In this document: piece after piece, positions 1 through 9,200 of the stretch
Layout: each line of letters starts with the position of its first letter
How positions within the stretch are numbered: the stretch's first letter is position 1
Assembly: GCF_003264365.1 (NCBI RefSeq)
Contig: NZ_PYAK01000017.1
Coordinates: 49,893 to 113,892 of the forward strand
Length of the DNA: 64,000 nt
Reading direction: 5' to 3'
Source: Micromonospora noduli
Lineage (GTDB): Bacteria > Actinomycetota > Actinomycetes > Mycobacteriales > Micromonosporaceae
The notes under the pieces: generated by a model
Told to the model about the DNA's origin: nothing
What the model saw: the letters and a program-made list of their open reading frames with translations, nothing else
Databases searched by the model: none
Translations under genes and position numbers: made by a program

Positions 1-561
1 CGGCACGAGCACCGCGCCGGCCCGCTGCGCGGCCGCGCGCAGCGCCGGCACCAGCAGCCGGGGGTCGACCTGGTGATCGGTGGGCGCGAGCGCGCCACCG
101 CGCACCCGTGGGGCGAGCGCCGGTTCGCTGTCGCGCAGCTCGCTGGGGCGCAGCGGCGTCACGGGCAGGCCCAACCCCTGCTGGTACGCCCACAGCCGGC
201 GCGCCTCGGCCAGGTCGTCGCCGGTGAGCCCGACCATCAGGGTGCCCTCGGTCCGGTAGCCGATCTCGACTCCGGTCGTCTCGGTCAACTCGGCGGCGAA
301 CGCCGGCCAGCGGGCGGCGGACGCCAGCAGCAACCCGGTCAGCTGCCGCTCACCGAAGTACGCCTCGGCGACCGGGGAGAGCATGCCGGCGGCCACCGCC
401 GACGCCCCCGAGCCGGGCGCCGGATCGTGCACAACCACCCGCAGCCCACGCGCGGCGCAGCGCCAGGCGATCGCCAGCCCGATCGGCCCCGCCCCCACCA
501 CTGCCACGTCCGGCCGGACCCGGTCGCTCGACGGCGGTGACGGGGACCGGCCGGTCAGCAC
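1..561 (-). CDS. thiO: ThiO, FAD-dependent glycine oxidase (C-terminal part outside window)
   Basis: Glycine oxidase of thiamine thiazole synthesis: it oxidises glycine to the imine used by thiazole synthase. The first 187 codons are present and the rest lies beyond position 1. Near the N-terminus a dinucleotide-binding motif VAVVGAGPIGLAIAW is followed by a basic region and then GASAVAAGMLSPVAE, which is typical of the ThiO branch of the DAO family. The likely start is a GTG at 561 that overlaps the thiE stop by 7 bases, so the two genes should be translationally coupled. An internal GTG just before the FAD motif is a less likely start. It is controlled with thiE by the upstream TPP riboswitch. 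Confidence 0.85.
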   Translation of the reverse strand, partial: MLTGRSPSPPSSDRVRPDVAVVGAGPIGLAIAWRCAARGLRVVVHDPAPGSGASAVAAGMLSPVAEAYFGERQLTGLLLASAARWPAFAAELTETTGVEIGYRTEGTLMVGLTGDDLAEARRLWAYQQGLGLPVTPLRPSELRDSEPALAPRVRGGALAPTDHQVDPRLLVPALRAAAQRAGAVLVP

Positions 562-1181
562 GTCAGGGCCTCGATCAGCTCGGCGGTAGCCCGTGCCGGG
601 TCGGCTGCGGCGGAGACGGCACCGACCACCGCCACCCCGTACGCCCCGGCGGCCCGCAGCGCCGGCACCCGGGCGGCGGTCACTCCGCCGATCGCGATGA
701 CCGGAACGTCGACGGCGTCGACGACGGCGCGGACCCCGGCGGGCCCGATGGGGTCCGGCAGGCCGGTCTTTGTGCTGGTGGTGTGACACGGCCCGACGCC
801 CAGGTAGCTGGCGCCCGCCGCGACGGCCTCGCGCGCCGGGCCCGGGGCGCGAGCGGTGGCGCCCAGCACACCGGTGGGGCCGAGCACCCGACGGGCGGCG
901 GCGACCGGCAGGTCGTCGGCACCGACGTGCCCACCGGCGGCGCCCACCGCGAGCGCCACGTGCAACCGGTCGTTGACCAGGCAGGTCGCCCGGTACGACG
1001 CGCAGAGCGCGAGCACCCGCCGGGTCAGGTCGTACGCCTCGCGGTCGGTGGCGGAATCCTCGACCCGGACCTGCACCACCAGGTCGGCGTGGGCCACTGT
1101 GAGGGCGGCGCGAACCACGGCGAGTGGGTCGCGACCTTCTCGGGTGTCGGTGATGAGATGCAATCGCCCCAGGGACGGCAC
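555..1181 (-). CDS. thiE: ThiE, thiamine-phosphate synthase
   Basis: Condenses HMP-pyrophosphate with thiazole phosphate to give thiamine phosphate. The 208-residue TIM-barrel protein is of normal family length. It shows LHLITDTR at strand 1, HVGADDLPV in the middle, ATARAPGPAREAVAAGASYLGVGP before the phosphate-binding part, and the conserved VIAIGGV near the C-terminus. The start is GTG at 1181, preceded by AGGGAGGAG at the 3' edge of the TPP riboswitch, so the ribosome site adjoins the aptamer. thiO follows with an overlapping start. The final residues end in a Cys before TGA. Confidence 0.93.
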   Translation of the reverse strand: MPSLGRLHLITDTREGRDPLAVVRAALTVAHADLVVQVRVEDSATDREAYDLTRRVLALCASYRATCLVNDRLHVALAVGAAGGHVGADDLPVAAARRVLGPTGVLGATARAPGPAREAVAAGASYLGVGPCHTTSTKTGLPDPIGPAGVRAVVDAVDVPVIAIGGVTAARVPALRAAGAYGVAVVGAVSAAADPARATAELIEALTC

Positions 1182-1186
1182 GGCAA

Positions 1187-1282
1187 CGCTCCTCCCTGCG
1201 CCGGCATTACCCGGATCAGGTTCGACGGTCGGGGGCTGTCAGCCCCCCTCTCAGCCCGGTACACCGGGCTCCCGTGGGTTAC
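1187..1282 (-). promoter_or_regulatory. TPP riboswitch (THI element)
   Basis: Read on the minus strand the region has the hallmark THI-box order: a G+C stem around CGGGAGCCCGG, then CTGAGAGGG, a variable stem, GACCGTCGAACCTGATCCGG and GGTAATGCCGGCGCAGGGA. It sits between the thiE promoter and the thiE start. The last aptamer bases merge into the AGGGAGG ribosome-binding site, which suggests translational control by sequestration. I see no separate terminator hairpin. Confidence 0.95.
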
Positions 1283-1291
1283 TTGCGTGTC

Positions 1292-1320
1292 ACCGTACGA
1301 CAGATCCGCCGGCCTGCCAA
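1292..1320 (-). promoter_or_regulatory. Predicted thiE promoter
   Basis: On the minus strand TTGGCA (1315-1320) and TACGGT (1292-1297) are separated by 17 bases. Transcription would start near 1285, at the 5' edge of the TPP aptamer, which supports the assignment. Confidence 0.6.
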
Positions 1321-1598
1321 GGCACGGGGTCGGCGGTGGCCGGCCGGGCGGGCCGCGCCAAAACGAGCGAGATCCAATGGGGCACTTCATACGGTCCTGT
1401 TCGGAATGTCGCCCCCCGTTGCAGAACCGTTACCCGTCCGCATCTTGCCCGACATCGAGCGAGCCGAATTAATTTGTTCAGCGATTCGACAAAATGTCGG
1501 TGGGGGCACCCTGGCACGGTGTGACCACCGGCTCCATCAGGGACGGCCTTCGGCGAGCCGACTCCCGCGAGCTCTGTCACTACGACACAGGAGGCGGC

Positions 1599-4500
1599 GT
1601 GTCCCGTTCTCGTCGTGCCCGCTTACCCATCACCGCAACCCTGATCTCCCTGGCCATGGCCTCGACCACCCTGTTCGGCGCGCCCGCGCAGGCGGCCGCC
1701 CAGGTTCCCCCACGGGATGCGAAAGCCGCAGCCCCGGTCAGCCAGGTGGCGCCGAAGGCGCCAAAGGCCGCGGCCGATCCCTTCTCCGTCCTCGTCTTCT
1801 CCAAGACCGCCGGCTTCCGGCACGACTCCATCCCCACCGGCATCGCCGCCATCCAGCAACTCGGCGTCGACAACGGATTCACTGTGGACAACTCCGAGGA
1901 CGGCGCCGCATTCAACGACGCCAACCTGGCGAAGTACAAGGCCGTGATCTGGCTCTCCACCACCGGTGACGTGCTCAACGCCGACCAGCAGGCCGCGTTC
2001 GAGCGGTACGTGAAGGCCGGTGGCGGCTACGTCGGCATCCACGCCGCGTCGGACACCGAGTACAGCTGGGCCTGGTACGGCGACCTGGTCGGCGCGTACT
2101 TCGCCAACCACCCGCAGAACCAGCAGGCCACAGTCAAGGTGGAGGACCACGCCCACCCGTCCACGGCCGGGTTGCCGGACCGGTGGTCCCGGTTCGACGA
2201 GTGGTACAACTACCAGACCAACCCCCGGCCGGACGTGCACGTGCTGGCCAGCCTGGACGAGAAGAGCTACACCGCCGGTGCCGGCGCGATGGGTGCGGAC
2301 CACCCGATCGCGTGGTGTCAGGACTACGACGGTGGCCGCTCCTGGTACACCGGTGGCGGGCACACCCGGGAGTCGTACGCCGAGCCCGAGTTCCTCTCCC
2401 ACCTGCTCGGCGGCATCCGCACCGCAGCCGGCGTCGAGAACGCCGACTGCGGCGCCTCGAAGACCTCGAACTTCGAGAAGGTCACGCTGGACAGCAACAC
2501 CAGCAACCCGATGGAGCTGGACGTCGCCCCCGACGGGCGGGTCTTCTACATCGAGCGCGACGGTCGCGTGCAGATCGTGAAGCCGGACACCGGCAACACC
2601 GTCACCGCCGTTGACCTGGACGTCTTCACCGGTAACGAGGACGGCCTCATCGGCATCCGGCTCGACCCGGACTTCGCCACCAACAAGTGGGTGTACCTGT
2701 ACTACGCCCCGAACGACGGGGTCACCCGCAACCTGCTGTCCCGGTTCACGGTGACCGGCGACACCATCGACCTGGCCAGCGAGAAGCAGGTGCTACGGGT
2801 CGACACCCAGCGCAACACCTGCTGCCACGCCGGCGGCAGCATGGCCTTCGACGGCGACGGCAACCTCTACCTGGCCACCGGTGACAACACCAACCCGTTC
2901 GAGTCGAACTCGTACTCGCCGCTCGACGAGCGGTCGGGTCGCCAGGACTACGACGCGCAGCGCACCTCCGCCAACACCAACGACCTGCGCGGCAAGGTGA
3001 TCCGGATCCACCCGGAGGACGACGGGACGTACACCGTTCCGGCGGGCAACCTCTTCGCGGCGGGCACCGAGAAGACCCGTCCCGAGATCTACGCGATGGG
3101 CTTCCGCAACCCGTTCCGGATCGGCACCGACCCGAAGACCAACACGCTGTACGTCGCGGACTACGGACCGGACGCCAACGCGGACAACCCGAACCGGGGC
3201 CCCCGCGGTCTGGTCGAGTGGAACGTCGTCACCCCGGGCAACTACGGCTGGCCGTACTGCACGGGCACGAATGAGGCGTACAACGACTACACGTTCCCGT
3301 CCGGCCCGAGCGGTCCGAAGTTCGACTGCGCGGCGCCGGTGAACAACTCGCCCAACAACACGGGCCTGACCAACCTCCCGCCGGTGGTCCCGGCGACCGT
3401 CGACTACGGGTACGCCGGTGACGCGCGTTACCCGGAGATCGGCGGCGGCGGCGCCCCGATGGGCGGCCCGGTCTACCGCTACGACGCCGACCTGAACTCG
3501 AACCGCAAGTGGCCGGCGTACTACGACGGCAAGGCTCTGCTCGGCGAGTGGAACCAGAACAAGATGTACACCATGCAGCTGACCCCCGACGGCAAGTCGT
3601 TGGTGGACATCAACCAGCTGCTCACCGGCATGAGCATGGTCCGGCCGATGGACTTCGAGTTCGGCCCGGACGGGGCGCTGTACCTGATCGAGTGGGGCAG
3701 CGGCTTCGGCGGCAACAACGACAACTCGGGCGTCTACCGGATCGACTACACCGCCGGTGACCGCGCCCCGATCGCCGCGGCGTCCGCCAACCCGACCTCG
3801 GGTCCGGCGCCGTTGACGGTGACCTTCTCCAGCGCCGGCTCCCGGGACCCGGACGGTGGCACGCTCACCTACGCCTGGACGTTCGGCGACGGGCAGACCT
3901 CGACCGAGGCCAACCCGACTCACACGTACGCCACGGCGGGCAACTACACCGCCCAGCTCACCGTCACCAACCCCAAGGGCCGGACCGCGGTGGCCAACGT
4001 GCCGGTCACCGTGGGCAACACCGCGCCGACGGTCTCCATCGAGTTCCCACCGGACGGCGGCTTCTTCAACTGGGGTGACCAGGTCCGCTACTCGATCAAG
4101 GTGACCGACCCCGAGGACGGGCAGATCGACTGTGACCGGGTGCAGCTTCAGGTGCTGCTCGGTCACGACGAGCACGCCCACCCGCTGGAGCAGCACACCG
4201 GCTGCACCGGCACCGTCCAGACGTCGCTCGCCTCCGGGCACGGCGCCGAGGCGAACGTCTTCGCGGTCTTCGAGGCGACCTACACCGACGAGGGTGGTGC
4301 CGGCGGTGCCGGTGCCCTGACCGGTCGGCAGATCGAGGTTCTCCAGCCGAAGCAGAAGCAGGCCGAGTACTTCACCGCCACCGGGCGTGCCCCGGTGAGC
4401 ACCGGCGGTGGCGACCCCGGCGTGCAGCGGGAGGCCGGCGCCGACACCGCCGGTGGCGGCCAGAGCATCGCGTTCATCGAGGACGGTGACTGGTGGTCGG

Positions 4501-7430
4501 TCGCTCCGGCGGACCTGACCAACATCACCGAGATCCGCTTCCGGGCAGCCTCCGCCGCCGCCGGCGGTCGGATCGAGGTTCGCGCGGGTGCGGTTGACGG
4601 ACCGGTGGTCGCCACGGCCGTCGTACCGTCGACCGGCGCGTGGCAGACGTACACGGACGTGAGCGCACCGGTCACCGGCGCCGCGAGCGGCTCGCTGTAC
4701 TTCGTGGCCCGCGATCCGAACGGCGGAACGGGTTCGCTGTTCAACGTCAACTGGATGGACTTCGTCGGCCGCGGTGTCACCGAGAACGGGCCGCCGGTGG
4801 TCAGCGCCACTGCCACCCCGGCCACCGGCACCGCACCGGTCACCGTCGCCTTCGACGGCACGGCCACCGACGCCGAGGGCGACACCCCGTTGACGTACGC
4901 CTGGGACTTCGGTGACGGGGGCTCGGCGACCACACTGGACGCCAGCCACACCTACACCAGCCCGGGCACCTTCACGGCCACCCTCACGGTGACCGACAGC
5001 AAGGGCGCCAAGTCGTACGCCACGGTGCCGGTGCGGGTCGACGCGCCGGACACGTCCTGCTTCGGGGCGCGTTCGGACGACTTCAACGGCAACAGCCTCG
5101 ACAAGGAGCGCTGGACCAGCATCGTCCGGGAGAACCAGCTCTACTCGCTCAGTGGCGGCGCGCTGCGGCTGCCCACTGGCGTGGGTGACCTCTACGGCGC
5201 TCGCAACGACGCCACCAACCTGGTGCTCCAGGCGGCCCCGACCGGCGCGTGGGAGATGACCACCAAGGTCACCCTGCCGGTGACGGCCAACTACCAGCAG
5301 GCCGGCGTCCTGGTGTACGGCGACGACGACAACTACGCCAAGCTGGACCTGCTGTACAACGGCAGCCGGCGGGTGGAGTTCATCCGGGAGACGGCGGCCA
5401 CTCCTCGCAACGAGGCCGCCGACAGCGCCGCCGCACCGGCGGGTGACACCGTGTACCTGCGGATCACCAGCGACGGGACGAACCTGACCGCGTCCGCCTC
5501 GGGCGACGGGCAGACCTTCACCCCGGTCGGCCGTTCGGCCGCGCTCGCCGGCATCACCAACCCGCGGATCGGGGTCTTCGCGCTCAACGGAGGCACCGAG
5601 GCGCCGGTTGTCGACGCCGCGTTCGACTCGTTCCAGGTCACGCCGGACGCTCCGGCCGGCCCGGTCGACCCGTCGGACGAGTTCACCGGCAGCACGTTGG
5701 ACAAGTGCCGGTGGGACGCCGTGACGCGGGAGGACCCGAGCGGTTACCGGGTCACCGATGGCGCGCTGCGGATCGACGTGCCCAACGGTGACATTTACGG
5801 CACCGACAACACCGGGCCGAAGAACTTCATCCTCCAGACCGCGCCGTCCGGCGACTGGACCCTGGAGACGAAGGTCGACGGCAGCCTGCTGAACGAGCAG
5901 TACCAGCAGGCCGGTCTGCTCGTGCAGGCGGACGACGACAACTACCTGAAGCTCGACTTCATCGCGGACAACCAGGCCGGCCAGGCGGTGACGCGGCGGA
6001 TCGAGTTCCGCAGCGAGATCGCCGGGGTGGTCCAGAACCCGCAGCCCGAGGCGGGCAACCTGACCTCGGCGGTGTGGCACCTGCGGCTGGCCCGCACGGG
6101 CGACACGTTCACCGCGTCGTACTCGGCCGACGGGACGACCTGGACCGCGTTGACGGCGCTGACCAACAGCGCGGTCGGGGCAACCCCGAAGGTCGGGCTG
6201 TTCACCCTCGGCGCCAACCAGACGGCGTCGAAGACCGCCTCGTTCGACTACTTCCGGCTCAGCACGAAGGTGGCCGACGAGACGGCGCCGGTGACCACCG
6301 CGGCGGTTTCCGGCACCCCGACCGACGGGTGGCACACCGGGCCGGTGACGATCACGCTCACCGGTGCCGACGAGGCCGGCGGTAGCGGGCTCGCCGGTAC
6401 GGAGTACCAGCTGGACGGTGCCACCACCTGGACGGCGTACACCGCTCCGGTGGCGGTCAGCGGGGACGGCGAGCACGAGCTCCGGTTCCGCTCGACGGAC
6501 AAGGCCGGCAACGTGGAGGCGACCAAGACCGTCTCGGTCAAGATCGACACCACCGCGCCGGTGACCTCGGCGACGTTCGCTCCGGCGAACGACGCCGGTT
6601 GGCACAACGGGACCATCCCGGTCGTGCTGGCCGCTACCGATGCCGGTTCCGGCGTCAAGACGGTGGAGTGGTCGCTGGACGGTGGTGCGTGGGCGCCGTA
6701 CTCGACGCCGATCGAGGTGACCGGTGACGGGCAGCACGAGCTGCTGTTCCGCTCGGCGGACAAGGCGGGCAACGTCGAGACGCTGAAGTCGGCGGTGCTG
6801 CGCATCGACGGCACCAAGCCGACGCTGCTGGTGTCCGGGCTGGCCGACGGCCAGCTCTACGGCGACAGCCAGGACGTCCGGGTGGCCTGGCAGGCCGTTG
6901 ACCCGACCTCGGGCATCGCGAGCGTGGTCGGTCAGCTCGACGGCCAGGCGTACACCAGTGGCACTCTGCAGGCCATGTACGACCTGTCGCTCGGCCTGCA
7001 CGAGCTGACCGTTACCGCGACCGACAAGGCGGGCAACAAGACCACCTCGACGGTCCGGTTCTTCGTCACCACCTCGTTCCGGGACATGCAGAGTCTGCTG
7101 GACCGGTTCAAGGCGACGGGGCGGCTCTCGACCAAGGCGCACAAGCAGCTGTCGAACAAGCTCGACGCTGTTCGCGCGTCCGAGGCGGCCGGCGACGACA
7201 AGGCTGCCGTCCGGCAGCTGACCGCGTTCCGGACGCTCGCCAGCGACGCCACGCTGGTGCCCGAGGCGGAGGTCCGGGACGTCCTGATCCGGGACGCCGA
7301 CGCCATGATCGTTCGGCTCGGCGGCGCGGCCAGCAAGGCCGGGGTCAAGGCGAACGGCGGCGACTCGGTCAAGGGCACCGGGCGGCTCGGTGGCGATGCC
7401 ACCCGGCTGGCACCCGGTCGCCAGCTCTGA
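1599..7430 (+). CDS. Giant secreted ThuA / glucose-sorbosone dehydrogenase-like / PKD protein
   Basis: Secreted multidomain protein of about 1943 residues, probably acting on or binding extracellular carbohydrate. I chose GTG 1599 because GGAGG lies 5 bases upstream and it opens directly into a signal peptide (basic SRSRRAR, hydrophobic stretch, APAQA cleavage region). Approximate domains: ThuA-like 60-277; PQQ sugar-dehydrogenase beta-propeller 285-718; PKD 721-805; CBM6-like 920-1057; PKD 1062-1147; two related concanavalin-like/DUF1349-type domains 1159-1347 and 1356-1557 (both begin DxFxGxxLDK); Ig-like modules with the KAGN motif 1559-1822; a helical FIMAH-like domain 1825-1910. The ThuA plus propeller plus PKD architecture recurs in actinobacteria, but the substrate is not known to me. 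A hairpin terminator follows the stop. Confidence 0.9.
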   Translation: MSRSRRARLPITATLISLAMASTTLFGAPAQAAAQVPPRDAKAAAPVSQVAPKAPKAAADPFSVLVFSKTAGFRHDSIPTGIAAIQQLGVDNGFTVDNSEDGAAFNDANLAKYKAVIWLSTTGDVLNADQQAAFERYVKAGGGYVGIHAASDTEYSWAWYGDLVGAYFANHPQNQQATVKVEDHAHPSTAGLPDRWSRFDEWYNYQTNPRPDVHVLASLDEKSYTAGAGAMGADHPIAWCQDYDGGRSWYTGGGHTRESYAEPEFLSHLLGGIRTAAGVENADCGASKTSNFEKVTLDSNTSNPMELDVAPDGRVFYIERDGRVQIVKPDTGNTVTAVDLDVFTGNEDGLIGIRLDPDFATNKWVYLYYAPNDGVTRNLLSRFTVTGDTIDLASEKQVLRVDTQRNTCCHAGGSMAFDGDGNLYLATGDNTNPFESNSYSPLDERSGRQDYDAQRTSANTNDLRGKVIRIHPEDDGTYTVPAGNLFAAGTEKTRPEIYAMGFRNPFRIGTDPKTNTLYVADYGPDANADNPNRGPRGLVEWNVVTPGNYGWPYCTGTNEAYNDYTFPSGPSGPKFDCAAPVNNSPNNTGLTNLPPVVPATVDYGYAGDARYPEIGGGGAPMGGPVYRYDADLNSNRKWPAYYDGKALLGEWNQNKMYTMQLTPDGKSLVDINQLLTGMSMVRPMDFEFGPDGALYLIEWGSGFGGNNDNSGVYRIDYTAGDRAPIAAASANPTSGPAPLTVTFSSAGSRDPDGGTLTYAWTFGDGQTSTEANPTHTYATAGNYTAQLTVTNPKGRTAVANVPVTVGNTAPTVSIEFPPDGGFFNWGDQVRYSIKVTDPEDGQIDCDRVQLQVLLGHDEHAHPLEQHTGCTGTVQTSLASGHGAEANVFAVFEATYTDEGGAGGAGALTGRQIEVLQPKQKQAEYFTATGRAPVSTGGGDPGVQREAGADTAGGGQSIAFIEDGDWWSVAPADLTNITEIRFRAASAAAGGRIEVRAGAVDGPVVATAVVPSTGAWQTYTDVSAPVTGAASGSLYFVARDPNGGTGSLFNVNWMDFVGRGVTENGPPVVSATATPATGTAPVTVAFDGTATDAEGDTPLTYAWDFGDGGSATTLDASHTYTSPGTFTATLTVTDSKGAKSYATVPVRVDAPDTSCFGARSDDFNGNSLDKERWTSIVRENQLYSLSGGALRLPTGVGDLYGARNDATNLVLQAAPTGAWEMTTKVTLPVTANYQQAGVLVYGDDDNYAKLDLLYNGSRRVEFIRETAATPRNEAADSAAAPAGDTVYLRITSDGTNLTASASGDGQTFTPVGRSAALAGITNPRIGVFALNGGTEAPVVDAAFDSFQVTPDAPAGPVDPSDEFTGSTLDKCRWDAVTREDPSGYRVTDGALRIDVPNGDIYGTDNTGPKNFILQTAPSGDWTLETKVDGSLLNEQYQQAGLLVQADDDNYLKLDFIADNQAGQAVTRRIEFRSEIAGVVQNPQPEAGNLTSAVWHLRLARTGDTFTASYSADGTTWTALTALTNSAVGATPKVGLFTLGANQTASKTASFDYFRLSTKVADETAPVTTAAVSGTPTDGWHTGPVTITLTGADEAGGSGLAGTEYQLDGATTWTAYTAPVAVSGDGEHELRFRSTDKAGNVEATKTVSVKIDTTAPVTSATFAPANDAGWHNGTIPVVLAATDAGSGVKTVEWSLDGGAWAPYSTPIEVTGDGQHELLFRSADKAGNVETLKSAVLRIDGTKPTLLVSGLADGQLYGDSQDVRVAWQAVDPTSGIASVVGQLDGQAYTSGTLQAMYDLSLGLHELTVTATDKAGNKTTSTVRFFVTTSFRDMQSLLDRFKATGRLSTKAHKQLSNKLDAVRASEAAGDDKAAVRQLTAFRTLASDATLVPEAEVRDVLIRDADAMIVRLGGAASKAGVKANGGDSVKGTGRLGGDATRLAPGRQL

Positions 7431-7436
7431 TCCGAC

Positions 7437-7476
7437 GAGGCCCCTCTCCGGCGCTGCGGCGTCGGGGAGGGGCCTC
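7437..7476 (+). terminator. Hairpin terminator after the giant secreted gene
   Basis: Arms 7437-7450 and 7463-7476 pair over 14 positions with one G-U pair. It lies just after the stop at 7430 and before the next gene, with no clear T-tract. Confidence 0.65.
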
Positions 7477-7501
7477 CCTCATCGGTAGGGAGGAGATGTC
7501 C

Positions 7502-8047
7502 GTGACGGGTATCCGCAAGGTGCTGGCCGCCGTGTTCGTCGGACTGGCCCTGACCCTGTCCGCCGCCGCCCCGGCGGCGCAGGCCGCTCAGGCCGCCCCA
7601 GCGGCGCAGGCCGACAAGCTCAAGCTCACTGTGGCCGGCGACGGGGCTCAGGGCGTCACCATCCAGGCCACCTACGCCGATGGCCGCCGGCTGGAGCAGG
7701 TGGTGCGGTTGGTCCTCACCGCCACCGGCCCGGACGGGCAGCGGGTCGGGCCGGTGCAGCTCGAACCGCAGCCCGAGGGGCAGGGTTTCTACAGCAGCGG
7801 CCCGGTGCTCTCCACCGGGACGTGGAAGGTGTCGGTGAACTCCCCCGCTCCGCTTCAGAGCAAGGCCACCGCCACGGTGCAGGCGAAGGCGGCACAGTCA
7901 CCGCCGGCGCCCGCGCCGGTCGCGGTGATCAAGCCAGCGGACGGCGGGGCGGGCACCGGTTGGTGGCCGTTCGCCGCGGCCGGTCTCGTGCTCGTCGCTG
8001 CGGCGATGGGGGTGGCCATGCTCTTCGGCCGCCGCCGCACCGACTGA
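7502..8047 (+). CDS. Small secreted, membrane-anchored protein
   Basis: Protein of 181 residues with a signal peptide (TGIRKVLAAVFVGLALTLSA then AQA motifs), a beta-rich extracellular part of about 100 residues (LKLTVAGDGAQGVTIQATY at its start), an Ala/Pro linker, one C-terminal membrane helix (WPFAAAGLVLVAAAMGVAML) and a basic GRRRTD tail. This type I topology fits a surface-anchored protein. It lies downstream of the giant secreted gene in the same direction, so a shared surface role is possible. Start: GTG 7502 is 8 bases from GGAGG. An ATG at 7496 is in frame but only 2 bases from that site. Function unknown. Confidence 0.75.
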   Translation: MTGIRKVLAAVFVGLALTLSAAAPAAQAAQAAPAAQADKLKLTVAGDGAQGVTIQATYADGRRLEQVVRLVLTATGPDGQRVGPVQLEPQPEGQGFYSSGPVLSTGTWKVSVNSPAPLQSKATATVQAKAAQSPPAPAPVAVIKPADGGAGTGWWPFAAAGLVLVAAAMGVAMLFGRRRTD

Positions 8048-8067
8048 CCACACAGCATTCAACGAGA

Positions 8068-8100
8068 CCGGGCCGGGCCGCGACGAGCGGCCCGGCCCGG
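8068..8100 (+). terminator. Strong GC hairpin terminator
   Basis: Arms 8068-8080 and 8088-8100 (CCGGGCCGGGCCG and its complement) form a perfect 13-bp stem between genes that converge here. It could serve either strand. There is no T-tract. Confidence 0.6.
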
Positions 8101-8200
8101 CGTCGTCTGATCGACTGTGATCGACTCGGCATCCTGGAAGTCGGGGCTTCCCGGACCGCAGGTCACCCCGACTTCAAGGAACGCGAGTGGATCAGGCCCC

Positions 8201-9154
8201 TCAGAGGACGGCGCGCAGCGCCACCAGATCGTCGTCGCTGGGCTCCCAGGTGCCGGCGGCGGCGTTGGCACGTACCTGCTCGGGCGTGGTGGCACCGGCG
8301 ATCACCGAGGTCACCGCCGGCTGGGCGGCCAGACCGCCGATGGCCACCTGGAGCATCGTCAGACCCCGCTCGGCCGCGTACGCCTCGATCGCCTCGATGG
8401 TGTCCCAGTCGGCAGCGGCGAGCCGCTCCGCGTACCGGCCACCGCCGGAGAGCCGGCTGCCGGCGGGCGGCTGAGCCTCGCGCTTGTACTTGCCGGTGAG
8501 CAGACCGTTGGCTAGCGGGAAGAACGGCAGCATGCCGAGGCCGAACCGCTCGCACGCCGGGATCACCTCGGCCTCCACCGAGCGCTCCAGCAGGCTGTAG
8601 TGGTTCTGGGCGCTGATGAAGCGGGACCGACCGTTGGACGAGGCGACCCAGTCAGCGTCGGCGATCTGCCAGCCGGCGAAGTTCGAGTTGCCCAGGTAGC
8701 GGACCTTTCCGTCCCGGACCAGGTCGTCCAGGGCGGCGAGGGTCTCGTCGATCGGGGTGCCCGGGTCGGGCTCGTGCATCTGGTACAGGTCGATGTGGTC
8801 GGTGCCGAGCCGGCGCAGCGACGCCTCCACAGCGCGGGCGATGTAGCGCCGCGCACCACGCGCGCCGTAGTCCGGCCCGTTGAGGCCGTTCATGTCCATG
8901 CCGAACTTGGTGGCCACCACCACGTCGTCCCGACGTCCCTTGAGCGCCTGCCCGAGCAGCTCCTCGGAACCGCCCTGCGGCTCGCCGTAGATGTCGGCGG
9001 TGTCGAAGAGGGTGATCCCGGCGTCCAGCGCGGCGTCCACCACCGCCCGGGTGCCGTCGAGGTCGAGTTTGCGGCCGAAGTTGTTGCAGCCGATGCCGAC
9101 CACGGACACCACGAGCCCGGAGTCGCCCAGCCGGCGATAGGTCATCTCAGTCAC
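8201..9154 (-). CDS. Aldo/keto reductase
   Basis: NADPH-dependent oxidoreductase with a TIM-barrel fold, about 317 residues. The AKR tetrad is visible: Asp and Tyr in LFDTADIYGEP, Lys in VVATKFGMD, and His in DLYQMHEPD. The AEVIPACERFGLGMLPFFPLANGLLTGKY segment and the C-terminal NADP-binding part (VIAGATTPEQVRANA) are intact. Start: GTG 9154 has a weak GGTGGA upstream; ATG 9145 is in frame three codons later and gives the usual MTYRRLGDSGL opening. The family is broad and the substrate cannot be told from sequence. It is separated from the next minus-strand gene by ~45 bases. Confidence 0.9.
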   Translation of the reverse strand: MTEMTYRRLGDSGLVVSVVGIGCNNFGRKLDLDGTRAVVDAALDAGITLFDTADIYGEPQGGSEELLGQALKGRRDDVVVATKFGMDMNGLNGPDYGARGARRYIARAVEASLRRLGTDHIDLYQMHEPDPGTPIDETLAALDDLVRDGKVRYLGNSNFAGWQIADADWVASSNGRSRFISAQNHYSLLERSVEAEVIPACERFGLGMLPFFPLANGLLTGKYKREAQPPAGSRLSGGGRYAERLAAADWDTIEAIEAYAAERGLTMLQVAIGGLAAQPAVTSVIAGATTPEQVRANAAAGTWEPSDDDLVALRAVL

Positions 9155-9200
9155 GAGATCCACCCTATGCCCGCCCGGCGCGGACCACCTCGGCGGCGGC

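Noticed and set aside
2793..7142. 1449-residue open frame on the minus strand
   Set aside because: Antisense shadow of the giant secreted gene, Arg/Val/Gly-rich with no domains; high-GC codon bias explains the open frame.
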